Shown here piece after piece: positions 23,609-32,868 of a stretch of DNA of 37,082 nt. The position numbers were made by a program, and so were the translations under genes. Below the pieces are notes generated by a model. It did no database searches and was not told the origin of the DNA. It was given only the letters and a program-made list of their open reading frames with translations. The stretch is from Prolixibacteraceae bacterium (lineage in GTDB: Bacteria > Bacteroidota > Bacteroidia > Bacteroidales > Prolixibacteraceae), in contig JABGRN010000050.1 of NCBI GenBank assembly GCA_018648265.1, forward strand, positions 1 to 37,082. The letters run 5' to 3'. Numbering within the stretch: position 1 is the first letter of the stretch; every line of letters starts with the position of its first letter.

Positions 23609-24202
23609 TTACTTCCGGTATTTATCGTTTAAGCCAATGTTTTGAAGGATGAGCGGGGTAATTTTTTTGATCCGGGTTAAACGTGTTTCAACTCTTTTGG
23701 CCTCCGAAATGTATTCTGCAAATTCGCGTTGTTTGCCGGGTGGAAATTTTTTGAAACAGTTGTCCAGTTCAGGAACTGAATTTAAAGTTTCACTTAATTC
23801 TTTTGGAATTTCTATTGGTTTCCGTCGATCAGGTTTTATTTCTTTGTTCTGCTTTTGATTTTCAATGGCTTCATTCAAATAAACTAAAACCAATTTGTCA
23901 TTAATTTCATTAAGCGAATAAAACCGCCATTGCCTCAATGCTTTGGTTACGTTTTCCTGTGCATTAATTAATACTTTAGCATTATCTTGTAATAGTGCCC
24001 CCTGATAAAACCAAAGTGCAACGTACGATTTAAACGACCCCACCCCAACTACATTTTTTCCGTTAATAGTGTAAGCCGGGCCGCCCCATTTCACCGTTTC
24101 TATCAATTCTGTTGACTGGATAAGTTCCCGCAAAACAATAAGTACTTCCCTACCTGTTTTGGTATTTAAAATATATTCGTCAACTGTTTTATATCGTTTC
24201 AT
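23609..24202 (-). CDS. YdeI/OmpD-associated-like protein (DUF1801 type)
   Basis: This 197-residue soluble protein has an N-terminal DUF1801-like domain (about 1-120, with TVKWGGPAYTINGKNVVGVG and VALWFYQG) and a C-terminal YdeI-type helical segment (about 135-190, FPPGKQREFAEYISEAK then RVETRLTRIKKI). Proteins of this type are widespread and structurally similar to a frataxin-like fold; their biochemical role is not settled. There is no signal peptide. It stands alone, with 38 nt to the histidine kinase gene upstream, so both may be on one transcript. Confidence 0.8.
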   Translation of the reverse strand: MKRYKTVDEYILNTKTGREVLIVLRELIQSTELIETVKWGGPAYTINGKNVVGVGSFKSYVALWFYQGALLQDNAKVLINAQENVTKALRQWRFYSLNEINDKLVLVYLNEAIENQKQNKEIKPDRRKPIEIPKELSETLNSVPELDNCFKKFPPGKQREFAEYISEAKRVETRLTRIKKITPLILQNIGLNDKYRK

Positions 24203-24240
24203 ATTGAAGTTTTAAAACATTCTGAAAAAGATTTTATGTT

Positions 24241-26463
24241 TTAATTGTTTTCAGTTTGAGAAGAGTTTGCTAATGGAACGGAAAAACTAAAGGTGCTTCC
24301 CTTTCCTTCAATACTCTTTACCCATAAATTGCCCCCGTTTTTTTCGGCCAGTTCTTTACAAAGAAGTAAACCAAGCCCCGAACCTTTTTCTTTATTTGTG
24401 CCTAAGGTATGATGGCTTCCGTTAAACATTGTTTCCTGCTCCTTCCCTGAGATCCCAACCCCATTATCTTGAATAGATATTTTTACTTGTTTTTTCGATT
24501 CTTCTACTAATATTTTAATTGCACCATGTTCGTTGGTAAATTTTATGGCATTATTTAATAAATTCCTGATTATGCTTTGAAAAAGAACTACATCGGCAAA
24601 TACCGAGGTATCATTTTTGGGTTTAAATTCTATGGAAATTGATTTTTTATCCGCAACGATTAAAAAGGGTTGAATGGTTTCCTTAATAGTTGAATTTAGA
24701 GAAATTTTTGCACCCCTGATTTCCAGTTTACCCAAATTTGATTTTGCCCAAACCAATAAATTTTCCAACATGTTGTAGGTATTTGTAATAACCGGTTTAA
24801 ACATATTCAACAATCTGCGATAATCTTTTACATCTTGGGTTACCATTAATTCAACCATGCTGTTAAGGTTTCCCACAGGTCCCCGTAAATCGTGGGAAAC
24901 TATTGAGAAAATTTTATCTTTTGCCTGATTTGCAACTTGTAAATCTTTCTTTTTCTTATTCAATGAATAATTGTAAATTGAAATTACAGCAAGCAAAAAA
25001 ACAACTATAATTACTGCCACGGCTTGATTACGGATAGTTTTTTCTTTTGAAATATTTTGTGTTTTTAATAGTTCATTTTCAAATTCATTTTTTTCGTTTT
25101 CACGGGTAAGTTCCATTATTTGTGATTGACCAGCTATTCTTTCATGATAAATTTCGTCTTTCAAAACCAATACTTTTTGCAGCATTTTTAATGAAAGGTT
25201 TGCCTGGTCCAGTTCTTCGTAAACAAGCGAAAGATGCTTATAAATCAAATATTGTAGATCTTTGTAATTTCCTGCATCGGCCAATTCCAAACTTTTTAAC
25301 GAATAAGATATTGATTGCTGCATTTGGTTTTGAGCGAATTCATTTTTTGAAAGCTGATAATAAGCTAACGCGATTCGATGATTGTTTTTTGATTCTTCAG
25401 CATCTTTAATTGCATCGAAAAAAGCAGTTTTTGCCAGTTCCAGGTTTCCGTCAATACTATAACACTGTGCGATTCTAATTTTAACCAGGCTAACACCATT
25501 GATATCATCCATTGCAGCATATCCGTTTTTCGCTTTTTCCAATAATTCAAGTGCTTTCGAACTTTTATTCTGATTTAAAAAGTAGGTACCCAAATTCAAA
25601 TAAGTGTAGGCGATACCTAACTTATTTTTAGAGATTGGAATCATCTTCTCAGCTTTTTTAAAGTAAACTAAGGCTTCTTCCGGCAAGCTCCAATCCTGAT
25701 AAACAAATCCTATATTATTATATGCAATAATTATTTGGCCATCTCTGTCACCCAATTCTTCTTTCAAATATAACGATTCAAAAAAGTCTTTTAGGGCCAT
25801 TTCGTAGCTTGCCAACCCCCACAAAATTGCCCCTCTAGTATTTAATCCTTTTGCTAAATTGATTGAGTCTTTTAATTGTCGGTACGTTTCAATTGCTTTA
25901 TTAGTAAAGAAAACCCCCTCACGATATTCTCCCATACTCCAAAAGTTTAAACCTCTTATTCTGTCGATAGTGGCAAGTTGAAGTTTATTATTGGCAGCCT
26001 TAAAAATCTCAATTGATTTATCTAAATAAATTGCACAACTATCGCTTTTACCTATTTTGGTAAACGCATAACTTTTTTGGAAATAGCAATGTCCAAGACC
26101 AGTGTTGTTTTTTAGTGTCCGGTAAATATTCTCAGAAAGTTGGATTTTATTTAAAGCATCCTGATGTTGATTTTTTTCGTTATAAGCTTTGCCAAGTAGC
26201 AGGTAGCTTTTAGCATTACTTTCAAATAAATTTAAATTATTTGAAATACTTAATGCCTCGCTCGAATATTTTAATGTTGAATCGGGGGATTCAGTCAAAA
26301 ATAATTCTGCAATTTGAATTAAAAGAGAAACTTGTTTTTTTTCTTTTTTCTCAATTTTAAGTTCTTCTTTTAATAAAAAGATTTTCGTTGTTTGAGCTGT
26401 TAGGTTTGTTGAAAAAATAAATGTTAAGCTGTATATCAAGAAAATTTTCGCAGTATTTTTCAT
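24241..26463 (-). CDS. TPR-containing sensor histidine kinase
   Basis: This membrane-bound sensor has 740 residues: a signal peptide (1-23), a periplasmic array of TPR-like helical repeats (about 45-435), a short coiled coil, one membrane helix (about 479-500), and a cytoplasmic kinase. The phosphorylated histidine is H524 in SIVSHDLRGPVG. ATP-binding boxes are N634-N638 (NLLNNAIKF), D666-G670 (DNGVGIS) and GSGLGLLLCKEL at 694-705. All are intact. No response regulator is encoded nearby, so its partner is elsewhere. TPR kinases of this design are common in Bacteroidetes. The signal sensed is unknown. Confidence 0.92.
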   Translation of the reverse strand: MKNTAKIFLIYSLTFIFSTNLTAQTTKIFLLKEELKIEKKEKKQVSLLIQIAELFLTESPDSTLKYSSEALSISNNLNLFESNAKSYLLLGKAYNEKNQHQDALNKIQLSENIYRTLKNNTGLGHCYFQKSYAFTKIGKSDSCAIYLDKSIEIFKAANNKLQLATIDRIRGLNFWSMGEYREGVFFTNKAIETYRQLKDSINLAKGLNTRGAILWGLASYEMALKDFFESLYLKEELGDRDGQIIIAYNNIGFVYQDWSLPEEALVYFKKAEKMIPISKNKLGIAYTYLNLGTYFLNQNKSSKALELLEKAKNGYAAMDDINGVSLVKIRIAQCYSIDGNLELAKTAFFDAIKDAEESKNNHRIALAYYQLSKNEFAQNQMQQSISYSLKSLELADAGNYKDLQYLIYKHLSLVYEELDQANLSLKMLQKVLVLKDEIYHERIAGQSQIMELTRENEKNEFENELLKTQNISKEKTIRNQAVAVIIVVFLLAVISIYNYSLNKKKKDLQVANQAKDKIFSIVSHDLRGPVGNLNSMVELMVTQDVKDYRRLLNMFKPVITNTYNMLENLLVWAKSNLGKLEIRGAKISLNSTIKETIQPFLIVADKKSISIEFKPKNDTSVFADVVLFQSIIRNLLNNAIKFTNEHGAIKILVEESKKQVKISIQDNGVGISGKEQETMFNGSHHTLGTNKEKGSGLGLLLCKELAEKNGGNLWVKSIEGKGSTFSFSVPLANSSQTENN

Positions 26464-26467
26464 TCCG

Positions 26468-26498
26468 CAAAACTATCTAAAGATTTTAAATTGACAAT
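26468..26498 (-). promoter_or_regulatory. Promoter of the TPR histidine kinase gene
   Basis: On the minus strand ATTG (26495-26498) and TAGTTTTG (26468-26475) resemble the -33 and -7 elements with 19 bases between them. The -7 element ends only four bases before the ATG, so transcripts would start at or near the start codon. Confidence 0.45.
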
Positions 26499-26538
26499 AT
26501 TAAAACCCTCATTAACATTTATTAAAGAGTTTTTTTTG

Positions 26539-27015
26539 TTATTTTCTTTTCACAAATATGGCAACAACAGCAGATGTAACAATGCCCATTAACAAAGCCC
26601 CAACCACACTTTGAATAATAAAGTTTTGCAGGCTAAAATATTTTTCGGCCTGGGCCAAATCCATTTTGCCTATTTTAACCGCATGTTCAATAACATTCGG
26701 AAAATATTCGGGTGTAATGACCGTGCTTGTAATATACTGTGAAAGTGGGCTCAAAACTGTCACAACTACAGTTACACCAATTCCTGCTAAAAATCCTTGT
26801 AGCCAGCTCATTTTACCATTGTAAATATTTTTTCTTTTTTCAAGCAAAGCCAAAACATAAATTAAAATTGCCAGTATTGCAAAAAAGTTTGTGTAAATGG
26901 CATGTTTATCAATGTGTTTGCCATGCCAGCCTAATAATTTTTCCATAACCATCCATAAAAGAAGTACTATGGTAAAAATCACACCCCATTTAATTTCTAA
27001 TGCAAATTTTTTCAT
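26539..27015 (-). CDS. DUF4199 membrane protein
   Basis: This 158-residue inner-membrane protein has four predicted helices (about 9-25, 42-60, 74-96, 130-154) and an amphipathic region between the third and fourth with YFPNVIEHAVKIGKMDLAQAEKYFS (residues about 104-128). This is the DUF4199 pattern, a family largely limited to Bacteroidetes, of unknown function. It ends 75 nt before the TPR kinase gene on the same strand; the kinase has its own likely promoter, so they may not be one unit. Confidence 0.82.
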   Translation of the reverse strand: MKKFALEIKWGVIFTIVLLLWMVMEKLLGWHGKHIDKHAIYTNFFAILAILIYVLALLEKRKNIYNGKMSWLQGFLAGIGVTVVVTVLSPLSQYITSTVITPEYFPNVIEHAVKIGKMDLAQAEKYFSLQNFIIQSVVGALLMGIVTSAVVAIFVKRK

Positions 27016-27337
27016 GATAGAAAGTTTAAATAATTAATTGTACTGTATTGAATATAAAAAATCAGGTAATAAAATGTTCAGTAAATATGCAATTTAAATT
27101 GTTAAATATTGATTTCTTGAAACAACTCAGGTACTTTAATATATTGAAATTAAAATAATTAGATAATCTTATTCCACGTAAAGGACACAAAACAAAAATA
27201 ACGCTAAAGTCACAAAGGGTTCACAATATTCGCTTTGCGTACTTTGCGTAAGAATTTTGCGTTCTTTGCGAGAAATGTATATATGATTGACATTTAATAT
27301 ATTATCTAAATCTGAACTACCTGAGTAGTTACGATTT
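27016..27337. other. Intergenic region with a CTTTGCG repeat
   Basis: The 322 bp hold no gene. At about 27231-27272 there are four near-copies of TTTGCG in a row (CTTTGCGT, CTTTGCGT, TTTTGCGT, CTTTGCGA). The same words recur at 35241-35293. The rest is AT-rich. No clear promoter was seen for the DUF4199 gene. Confidence 0.6.
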
Positions 27338-28777
27338 TTAAACTTTTCTCAATTTCCATTTTCCTTTTCTGAAAAGAAACAAAGCAATTATTGCTAGTAA
27401 AGTTTCTGCACTTACTATTGCAATTGAAGCCCCAGTCAATCCCCAGTTGAAAACAACGGCTAGCAAATACGCTAAAGGAATTTCGAAAAACCAAAAACTA
27501 ACCAGATTTATTTTAGTCGGTGTCAGAGTGTCGCCACTGCCATTAAAACCCTGTACCAGTACCATCCCGAGGGCATAAAAAAGAAACCCCAAACTAATAA
27601 TCCGTAATGCAGTTGTGCCATTTTCCACTACAGCTAAATCAGAGATAAATAATTGGATAAAAAACCCTGGGAAAGTAGCCATGATAACTCCAAGAGTTCC
27701 CATAAATGCCATATTTACATAACCTGTAATCCACACTGATTTTTCGGCACGGCCGGGTTGTTTTGCTCCTAAATTCTGGCCAACTAAAGTAGCAGCTGCA
27801 TTACTTAAGCCCCAGGCTGGCAAAAGTGCAAAAATGATAACTCGTATTGCAATAGTATAACCTGCCAAAGCTTCCGGTCCTGAAATGGCAATAATACGAA
27901 TCATTAAAATCCAGCTTGATGTGGCAATCAGGTTTTGAAAGATCCCGCCAGCGGAAATTTTTAACAAATCGAGCATTATTCCGATTTTTATTTTCAAGCT
28001 GTCGAAATAAAGCCGAATCCGGTAATTGCCTTTAAAAAGTAAATAAAACTGGTAAATAACTGCCAGCCCCCTGCCAGTTGTAGTTGCAATTGCGGCACCT
28101 TTTAACCCAAGTTCAGGGAAAGGGCCGATTCCAAAAATCAGCAATGGATCGAGAATAATATTTATAATGTTGGCAATCCACATTACACGCATCGAAATGG
28201 CAGCATCGCCCGAACTGCGAAAAACGGCATTTATAATAAAAAGCAACATAATTACTGCATTTCCACCAAACATTATCGCGGGGTACATAAATCCTTCGGC
28301 AGCCATTTTATCGGTGGCACCCATTAGTTTCAGGAATGAAGATGCAAATAGTATCCCAGGGATTGAAATAACAAAAGATATAATTAGACCAACCATAATC
28401 GCCTGAAATGCGATAACACCGGCTTCTTTTTTCTTTTTTTCGCCAATACGCCTCGCAACCAGTGCAGTTGTGGCAACGCTGAGACCTACACCAATCGCGT
28501 AAACAATTGTCATCACCGATTCAGTAATTCCAACTGTTGCAACGGCATCTGCTCCAAGTTTTGATACAAAGAAAATATCTACAACTGCAAAAACCGATTC
28601 CATAATCATTTCTAAGACCATTGGCACGGCAAGAATAAAAATAGCCCGCCCTAAACTGGTCGTTGTAAAATCACGTTCAGTACCTGAAATAGCTTCTTTA
28701 ACATCTTTCCAAAGTACATTCAAACGAATATCTTTAAGTTTTGTAAACAACAAATCACTTGATTTTTTGTCAGGCAT
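27338..28777 (-). CDS. MATE-family efflux transporter
   Basis: This 479-residue inner-membrane transporter has twelve helices in two MatE repeats. After a 40-residue cytoplasmic start, conserved text includes LGRAIFILAVPMVLEMIMES, FVSKLGADAVATVGITESV, and GSGDTLTPTKINLVSFWFFEIPLAYLLA in the second half (given in part). MATE proteins export cationic drugs or metabolites in exchange for Na+ or H+. Here no residue identifies the ion. The longer hydrophilic N-terminus is slightly unusual. It is a single gene; 293 bp upstream separate it from sdaA. Confidence 0.92.
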   Translation of the reverse strand: MPDKKSSDLLFTKLKDIRLNVLWKDVKEAISGTERDFTTTSLGRAIFILAVPMVLEMIMESVFAVVDIFFVSKLGADAVATVGITESVMTIVYAIGVGLSVATTALVARRIGEKKKKEAGVIAFQAIMVGLIISFVISIPGILFASSFLKLMGATDKMAAEGFMYPAIMFGGNAVIMLLFIINAVFRSSGDAAISMRVMWIANIINIILDPLLIFGIGPFPELGLKGAAIATTTGRGLAVIYQFYLLFKGNYRIRLYFDSLKIKIGIMLDLLKISAGGIFQNLIATSSWILMIRIIAISGPEALAGYTIAIRVIIFALLPAWGLSNAAATLVGQNLGAKQPGRAEKSVWITGYVNMAFMGTLGVIMATFPGFFIQLFISDLAVVENGTTALRIISLGFLFYALGMVLVQGFNGSGDTLTPTKINLVSFWFFEIPLAYLLAVVFNWGLTGASIAIVSAETLLAIIALFLFRKGKWKLRKV

Positions 28778-28828
28778 TTCTAAAAATTTTAATGAAAATA
28801 AAATGAATAACTAAAATAACAATCTCTC

Positions 28829-28847
28829 TCTGCCTTAGAACGGCAGA
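28829..28847. other. Small hairpin upstream of the MATE gene
   Basis: TCTGCC (28829-28834) and GGCAGA (28842-28847) pair around a seven-base loop in the 293-bp gap 28778-29070. A TATATTTG-like -7 element on the minus strand lies at 28908-28915. Nothing else was seen in the gap. Confidence 0.3.
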
Positions 28848-29070
28848 ATAATCGTGGTAATATTAACAGAGATCCTCATTGCAATAGATTTTAGTTTTCT
28901 AATGGAACAAATATATGGAATTATTTTTATAATTTGATTTTTTGGTTTTTATAAAATGCCCTTAATTGCGATTTAAGTTTTTGAAATGATATGCAACCTG
29001 ATTCAATATCAACGAAAGTTATAAATAGTTTTCTGTTTATTGATGTTCAGAATAGATGATTAAAATAAAG

Positions 29071-30273
29071 TTACCTTGGTAAACCATCAAAATTTGCTAA
29101 TCCGCCTTCCGATGTTTCCCGGTATTTACTTTGCATATCAATCCCGGTTTTGTACATAGTTTCAACAACTTCATCGAAACTGATCCGATGGCGACCATCA
29201 GACATTAATGCGAATGTATTATGAGAAACTGCGCGCTCGGCAGCAAATGCATTTCTTTCGATACAGGGAATTTGGACCAAGCCCGCAACCGGGTCACATG
29301 TTAATCCAAGATGATGTTCCAGTCCCATTTCAGCAGAATATTCAATTTGATAAATTGTCCCGCCCATCATTTGTGTAGCCGCTGCCGAAGCCATTGCACA
29401 GGCAGTTCCAATTTCGCCCTGGCATCCTACTTCTGCACCCGAAATCGATGCATTTGTTTTTACAATGTTCCCAATTAGTCCTGCAGTGGCCAAAGCCCGT
29501 AAGACTGAATTTTCATCTGTTTTGTACACCTTCCGAAAATATTTTAGTACAGCTGGCAAAACACCGCTTGCCCCGCAGGTAGGTGCTGCTACTATTTTTC
29601 CTCCACCTGCATTTTCCTCCGAAATTGCCAATGCGTAAGCAAACAATTGCGAGCGCCGTTTAAACGGAGTTGCAAAATTTTGCCCTTTCAGAAAAAAAGA
29701 TTGTGCTTTTCGTGGTAATTTCAAACCGCCCGGCAGTACACCTTGGCCATTTAATCCGTTTTTTATGCTGGCTTGCATCACTTTCCACGCTTCTGCTAAA
29801 AATTCCCAGATTCCTTCTCCTTCATACTCAGCAACATATTCCCAAAACTGTTTTCCGTTCAAATTGCTCCACGTCAAAATCTCTTCCATATTTTTATGAG
29901 GGTAAACATTGGCAGTTTCAGATTTTGTAAAATCGTCGATAATTGAACCGCCACCAACGCTGTAGGCAGTCCATTCGTCTGTAATTTTATTATTATTGCC
30001 GAAAGCCATAAATTTTAATGCATTCGGATGTTTAGGCAAAAATATTTTTGGCTTCCAGATTACCTTTATTTTATGATTTTTGAATGTATCTTTAATTGCC
30101 AGGTCAGTTAAATGCCCTTTGCCGGTTGCAGCCAAACTTCCATAAAGTACCACTTCAAAACGTTCTGCTTTTTTGTTTTTGGTCAAAAATTGCCCGGCTG
30201 CCTTTTTAGGTCCCATTGTGTGGCTACTTGAAGGGCCATACCCGATTTTATATATTTCTTTTATCGACTCCAT
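29071..30273 (-). CDS. sdaA: L-serine ammonia-lyase (iron-sulfur)
   Basis: This enzyme converts L-serine to pyruvate and ammonia with a [4Fe-4S] cluster. The 400-residue chain is the single-polypeptide form, with the N-terminal beta domain (GYGPSSSHTMGPKKAAGQF) and the C-terminal alpha domain. Cluster and catalytic cysteines are visible in APTCGASG, GCQGEIGTACAMA and GLTCDPVAGLVQIPC. The length is slightly below the 450 of E. coli SdaA. It supplies pyruvate from serine when amino acids serve as carbon source. It stands alone and is divergent from the epimerase gene. Confidence 0.94.
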   Translation of the reverse strand: MESIKEIYKIGYGPSSSHTMGPKKAAGQFLTKNKKAERFEVVLYGSLAATGKGHLTDLAIKDTFKNHKIKVIWKPKIFLPKHPNALKFMAFGNNNKITDEWTAYSVGGGSIIDDFTKSETANVYPHKNMEEILTWSNLNGKQFWEYVAEYEGEGIWEFLAEAWKVMQASIKNGLNGQGVLPGGLKLPRKAQSFFLKGQNFATPFKRRSQLFAYALAISEENAGGGKIVAAPTCGASGVLPAVLKYFRKVYKTDENSVLRALATAGLIGNIVKTNASISGAEVGCQGEIGTACAMASAAATQMMGGTIYQIEYSAEMGLEHHLGLTCDPVAGLVQIPCIERNAFAAERAVSHNTFALMSDGRHRISFDEVVETMYKTGIDMQSKYRETSEGGLANFDGLPR

Positions 30274-30560
30274 ATTTTTCTGAATTTGTTACAAACGAAA
30301 GCCCCAATTTCGAAAATATCATCGACATTTAAAAATTGAACAAATATTTACAGGAAGGTATTTTCAATTTCGTCGGATTAAATGATTTATAAATTTCAAA
30401 TTCTTTTGTTAATACAATGAATTTTCCAAAGCGATTTGTATTTTTAGCACCGCAAATTATTTAATTAAAATCATTATCCGAATACGGAATTAAATTTTTA
30501 TAAGATTTAATTTCATTGGAAGTTACATACCTTACCAATAAAATTATAAAATTGAAACAG

Positions 30561-31682
30561 ATGAAAAATCTTAGCTTTATTTTACTCATTGTAGTTTTTG
30601 CAGCATGTACAACAACACAAAAAAAAGAAATTGAAATGCCTTATTCAAAAGCTGATTTTGAAAGTATAATTGACGGAAAAACCACCCGCCTTTTTACTAT
30701 GGAAAACGAAAATGGGATGATTGTTACCCTGACCAATTATGGAGCGAAAATTGTTTCGATTTATGCACCCGATAAAAAAGGGGATTTTGCGGATGTAATG
30801 TTAGGATTTAAATCCATAGCAGATTATCAGGAATATGGAGCCAGTCATGGAGCTGTTGTTGGCCCTTTTGCAAACCGGATTGCAAATGCAAGTTTTACTA
30901 TTGATGATGAGGTCTATAATTTTGAAGTTAACAATGGAAAAGCGTGTTTGCATTCAGGCTCAAATAGCTGGTATCGTAAGGTTTGGGATTATGAGAAGGA
31001 GGGCAACGTAACCGTTTTTAACCTAAAAAGTGCTGACGGGGAATTTGGGTTTCCAGGCAATAAAACGGCAAAAGTAACTTACACATTAACAGCCGATAAC
31101 GAGTTGAAAATAGATTATGAAATCACGACAGACAAAGCTTGTCATTTTAATATAACAAACCACAGTTATTTTAATTTGAGGGGTGAAGGGAACGGCGATA
31201 TTGTTGACCATGTTTTGGTGATTAATGCTGATAAATCGACACCGGTGGATGCAGAAATGATACCGACAGGAGAAATTGTGGATATCAGGGGGACAGATCT
31301 TGATTTTACAACTCCGCATGTTATTGGCGAACGAATTGATTCGGATAACCAAATGTTGGTTTATGGCATTGGGTACGATTTTAATTATATTATAAATAAG
31401 AATGAAGGTGAGCTTGCTTTTTGTGCCAGTGCTTTTGAACCTGAAAGTGGAAGGTACATGGAAGTTTTTACCACCGAGCCAGGTGTTCAACTTTATACCG
31501 GAAATCATTTGAAAGGAACAGAAATAGGAAAAGCTGGAAAAGCATACACCAAACGAACGGGTTTTTGTTTGGAAACCCAACATTTTCCTGATAGCCCGAA
31601 TAAACCGCAATTTCCTTCAACATTATTAAAACCGGGAGAAATATTAGAATCTACTACAATTTATAAATTTTCAGTAAAATAA
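30561..31682 (+). CDS. galM: Aldose 1-epimerase, lipoprotein form
   Basis: This enzyme interconverts alpha and beta forms of aldoses such as galactose and glucose. From the ATG at 30561 it has 373 residues with a lipobox (VVFAAC, Cys16), so it acts outside the cytoplasm; an upstream TTG in frame would hide the signal peptide. Conserved text includes GPFANRIANA, LHSGSN, NHSYFNLRGEG with the catalytic histidine region, and the catalytic glutamate in FCLETQHFPDSPN. The lipoprotein form is common in Bacteroidetes, where it may help sugar uptake. A terminator follows. Confidence 0.93.
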   Translation: MKNLSFILLIVVFAACTTTQKKEIEMPYSKADFESIIDGKTTRLFTMENENGMIVTLTNYGAKIVSIYAPDKKGDFADVMLGFKSIADYQEYGASHGAVVGPFANRIANASFTIDDEVYNFEVNNGKACLHSGSNSWYRKVWDYEKEGNVTVFNLKSADGEFGFPGNKTAKVTYTLTADNELKIDYEITTDKACHFNITNHSYFNLRGEGNGDIVDHVLVINADKSTPVDAEMIPTGEIVDIRGTDLDFTTPHVIGERIDSDNQMLVYGIGYDFNYIINKNEGELAFCASAFEPESGRYMEVFTTEPGVQLYTGNHLKGTEIGKAGKAYTKRTGFCLETQHFPDSPNKPQFPSTLLKPGEILESTTIYKFSVK

Positions 31683-31740
31683 TTTTCTTATTGTACTTTT
31701 AAAGTACACACCATTTTGTGAAATACTATAAAAAAAGTAT

Positions 31741-31775
31741 AAAAAAGCCCGGTAGAAATATCTCCGGGCTTTTTT
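31741..31775. terminator. Bidirectional terminator between galM and the VOC gene
   Basis: AAAAAAGCCCGG (31741-31752) and CCGGGCTTTTTT (31764-31775) pair perfectly over 12 bp. A-run and T-run on either side let it serve both the plus-strand epimerase gene and the minus-strand VOC gene, which ends two bases on. Confidence 0.9.
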
Positions 31776-31776
31776 A

Positions 31777-32844
31777 TTAATTTTTTACTCGTTTGTATTT
31801 AAACAATTTAAGCATCCAGTTGGGTAGGGGATGGTTTCCGCGTTTTCGAAAATCGAGGTACCAGCCTAATTTTTGAAGCAGCGGAATTTTATGGGTTTCT
31901 ACAAATTCAATTAATGTACCTTCCGGTGCCTGAATATAGGCGAAACTGCCGGCTGCTTTTCCCATATCAAAAGTCTCTAAATCTCGGGCGCTGTCAACTG
32001 TAAAAGGATAACCCATTTCTTTCACTTTTTCGCGCATTTTGTCAATTCCATTGATATCGAAACATAGATGGATAAAACCCGGATCGCCCCATATCCTCCC
32101 TTCATAAATATTTTTTGGCTCGCGATCGAGAACTTGTACCAGTTCAATTACCGAAGGGCCAAAAAACGGACTGAATGCACCGTCTTTGACATCGGAATGT
32201 TTTAGCAACATCCTCCTAAAAGTATGATTGCCCCCGGGAATTCCTTTGAAATCATCGAAAACGCCTGTTTTATCGTAAACAATCTGATCGTATTTTATTA
32301 CATCCTGATAGATTTTCAGGCTTTCTTCCATGTTTTTTACGCCGATTACTGCGCCCAAAATACCTCCACTGACAGATTTTTCTTTCTTTCTGAAAACTTC
32401 CTTTTCGTTTTTTACTTCCCACATGTTACCGTAAATGTCTTTCATGTAGAAATGGTCGTTATTTACCGGATCCTGGTTAACTGAACCTAAAAGATTTAAC
32501 CCCGATTTGGTAAATTTATTAAATGCGGCTTCAACATTATCTGTTTTAATTTTACCGATATTAATACCCAAATCGCCAAGCTGAATTTCAAAATTACAGG
32601 ATTCCGGTTTTTTACCGGTGTGTTGCCAAATTTCAAAACCACCACCACCACGCATGTTTAAAGCTAAAACCGCATGTCGCGCCCGTGGTTTTCCATCGGT
32701 GTGCACCAACATAAGTTCGGCAGTTGCTTCTTCCTCAAACATTCTGATATCCATTGAAAAATGTTCCCGGTACCATTTCCAGGCTTCATGAACATTTTCA
32801 ACCCCAACTCCTAACTGTTGTATTCCGTTAATTTTATCAGGCAT
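31777..32844 (-). CDS. VOC-superfamily two-domain protein
   Basis: This 355-residue soluble protein has two vicinal-oxygen-chelate (glyoxalase/dioxygenase-like) modules: about 5-150 starting INGIQQLGVGVENVHEAWKW and about 160-330 starting LGAVIGVKNMEESLKIYQ. Candidate metal ligands are glutamates and histidines in FEIWQH, WEVKNE, FIHLCFD and TLIEFVETH. VOC enzymes include dioxygenases, isomerases and lyases; the reaction cannot be assigned. The gene follows the SDR gene by 24 nt on the same strand, so the two probably work on a shared small-molecule substrate. Confidence 0.83.
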   Translation of the reverse strand: MPDKINGIQQLGVGVENVHEAWKWYREHFSMDIRMFEEEATAELMLVHTDGKPRARHAVLALNMRGGGGFEIWQHTGKKPESCNFEIQLGDLGINIGKIKTDNVEAAFNKFTKSGLNLLGSVNQDPVNNDHFYMKDIYGNMWEVKNEKEVFRKKEKSVSGGILGAVIGVKNMEESLKIYQDVIKYDQIVYDKTGVFDDFKGIPGGNHTFRRMLLKHSDVKDGAFSPFFGPSVIELVQVLDREPKNIYEGRIWGDPGFIHLCFDINGIDKMREKVKEMGYPFTVDSARDLETFDMGKAAGSFAYIQAPEGTLIEFVETHKIPLLQKLGWYLDFRKRGNHPLPNWMLKLFKYKRVKN

Positions 32845-32868
32845 ATTTTTTAGCTAAAATTTTATAAT

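Noticed and set aside
24241-26463. Two-component pair with a response regulator
   Set aside because: No receiver-domain gene is found on either side of the histidine kinase, and the kinase itself ends after its ATPase domain.
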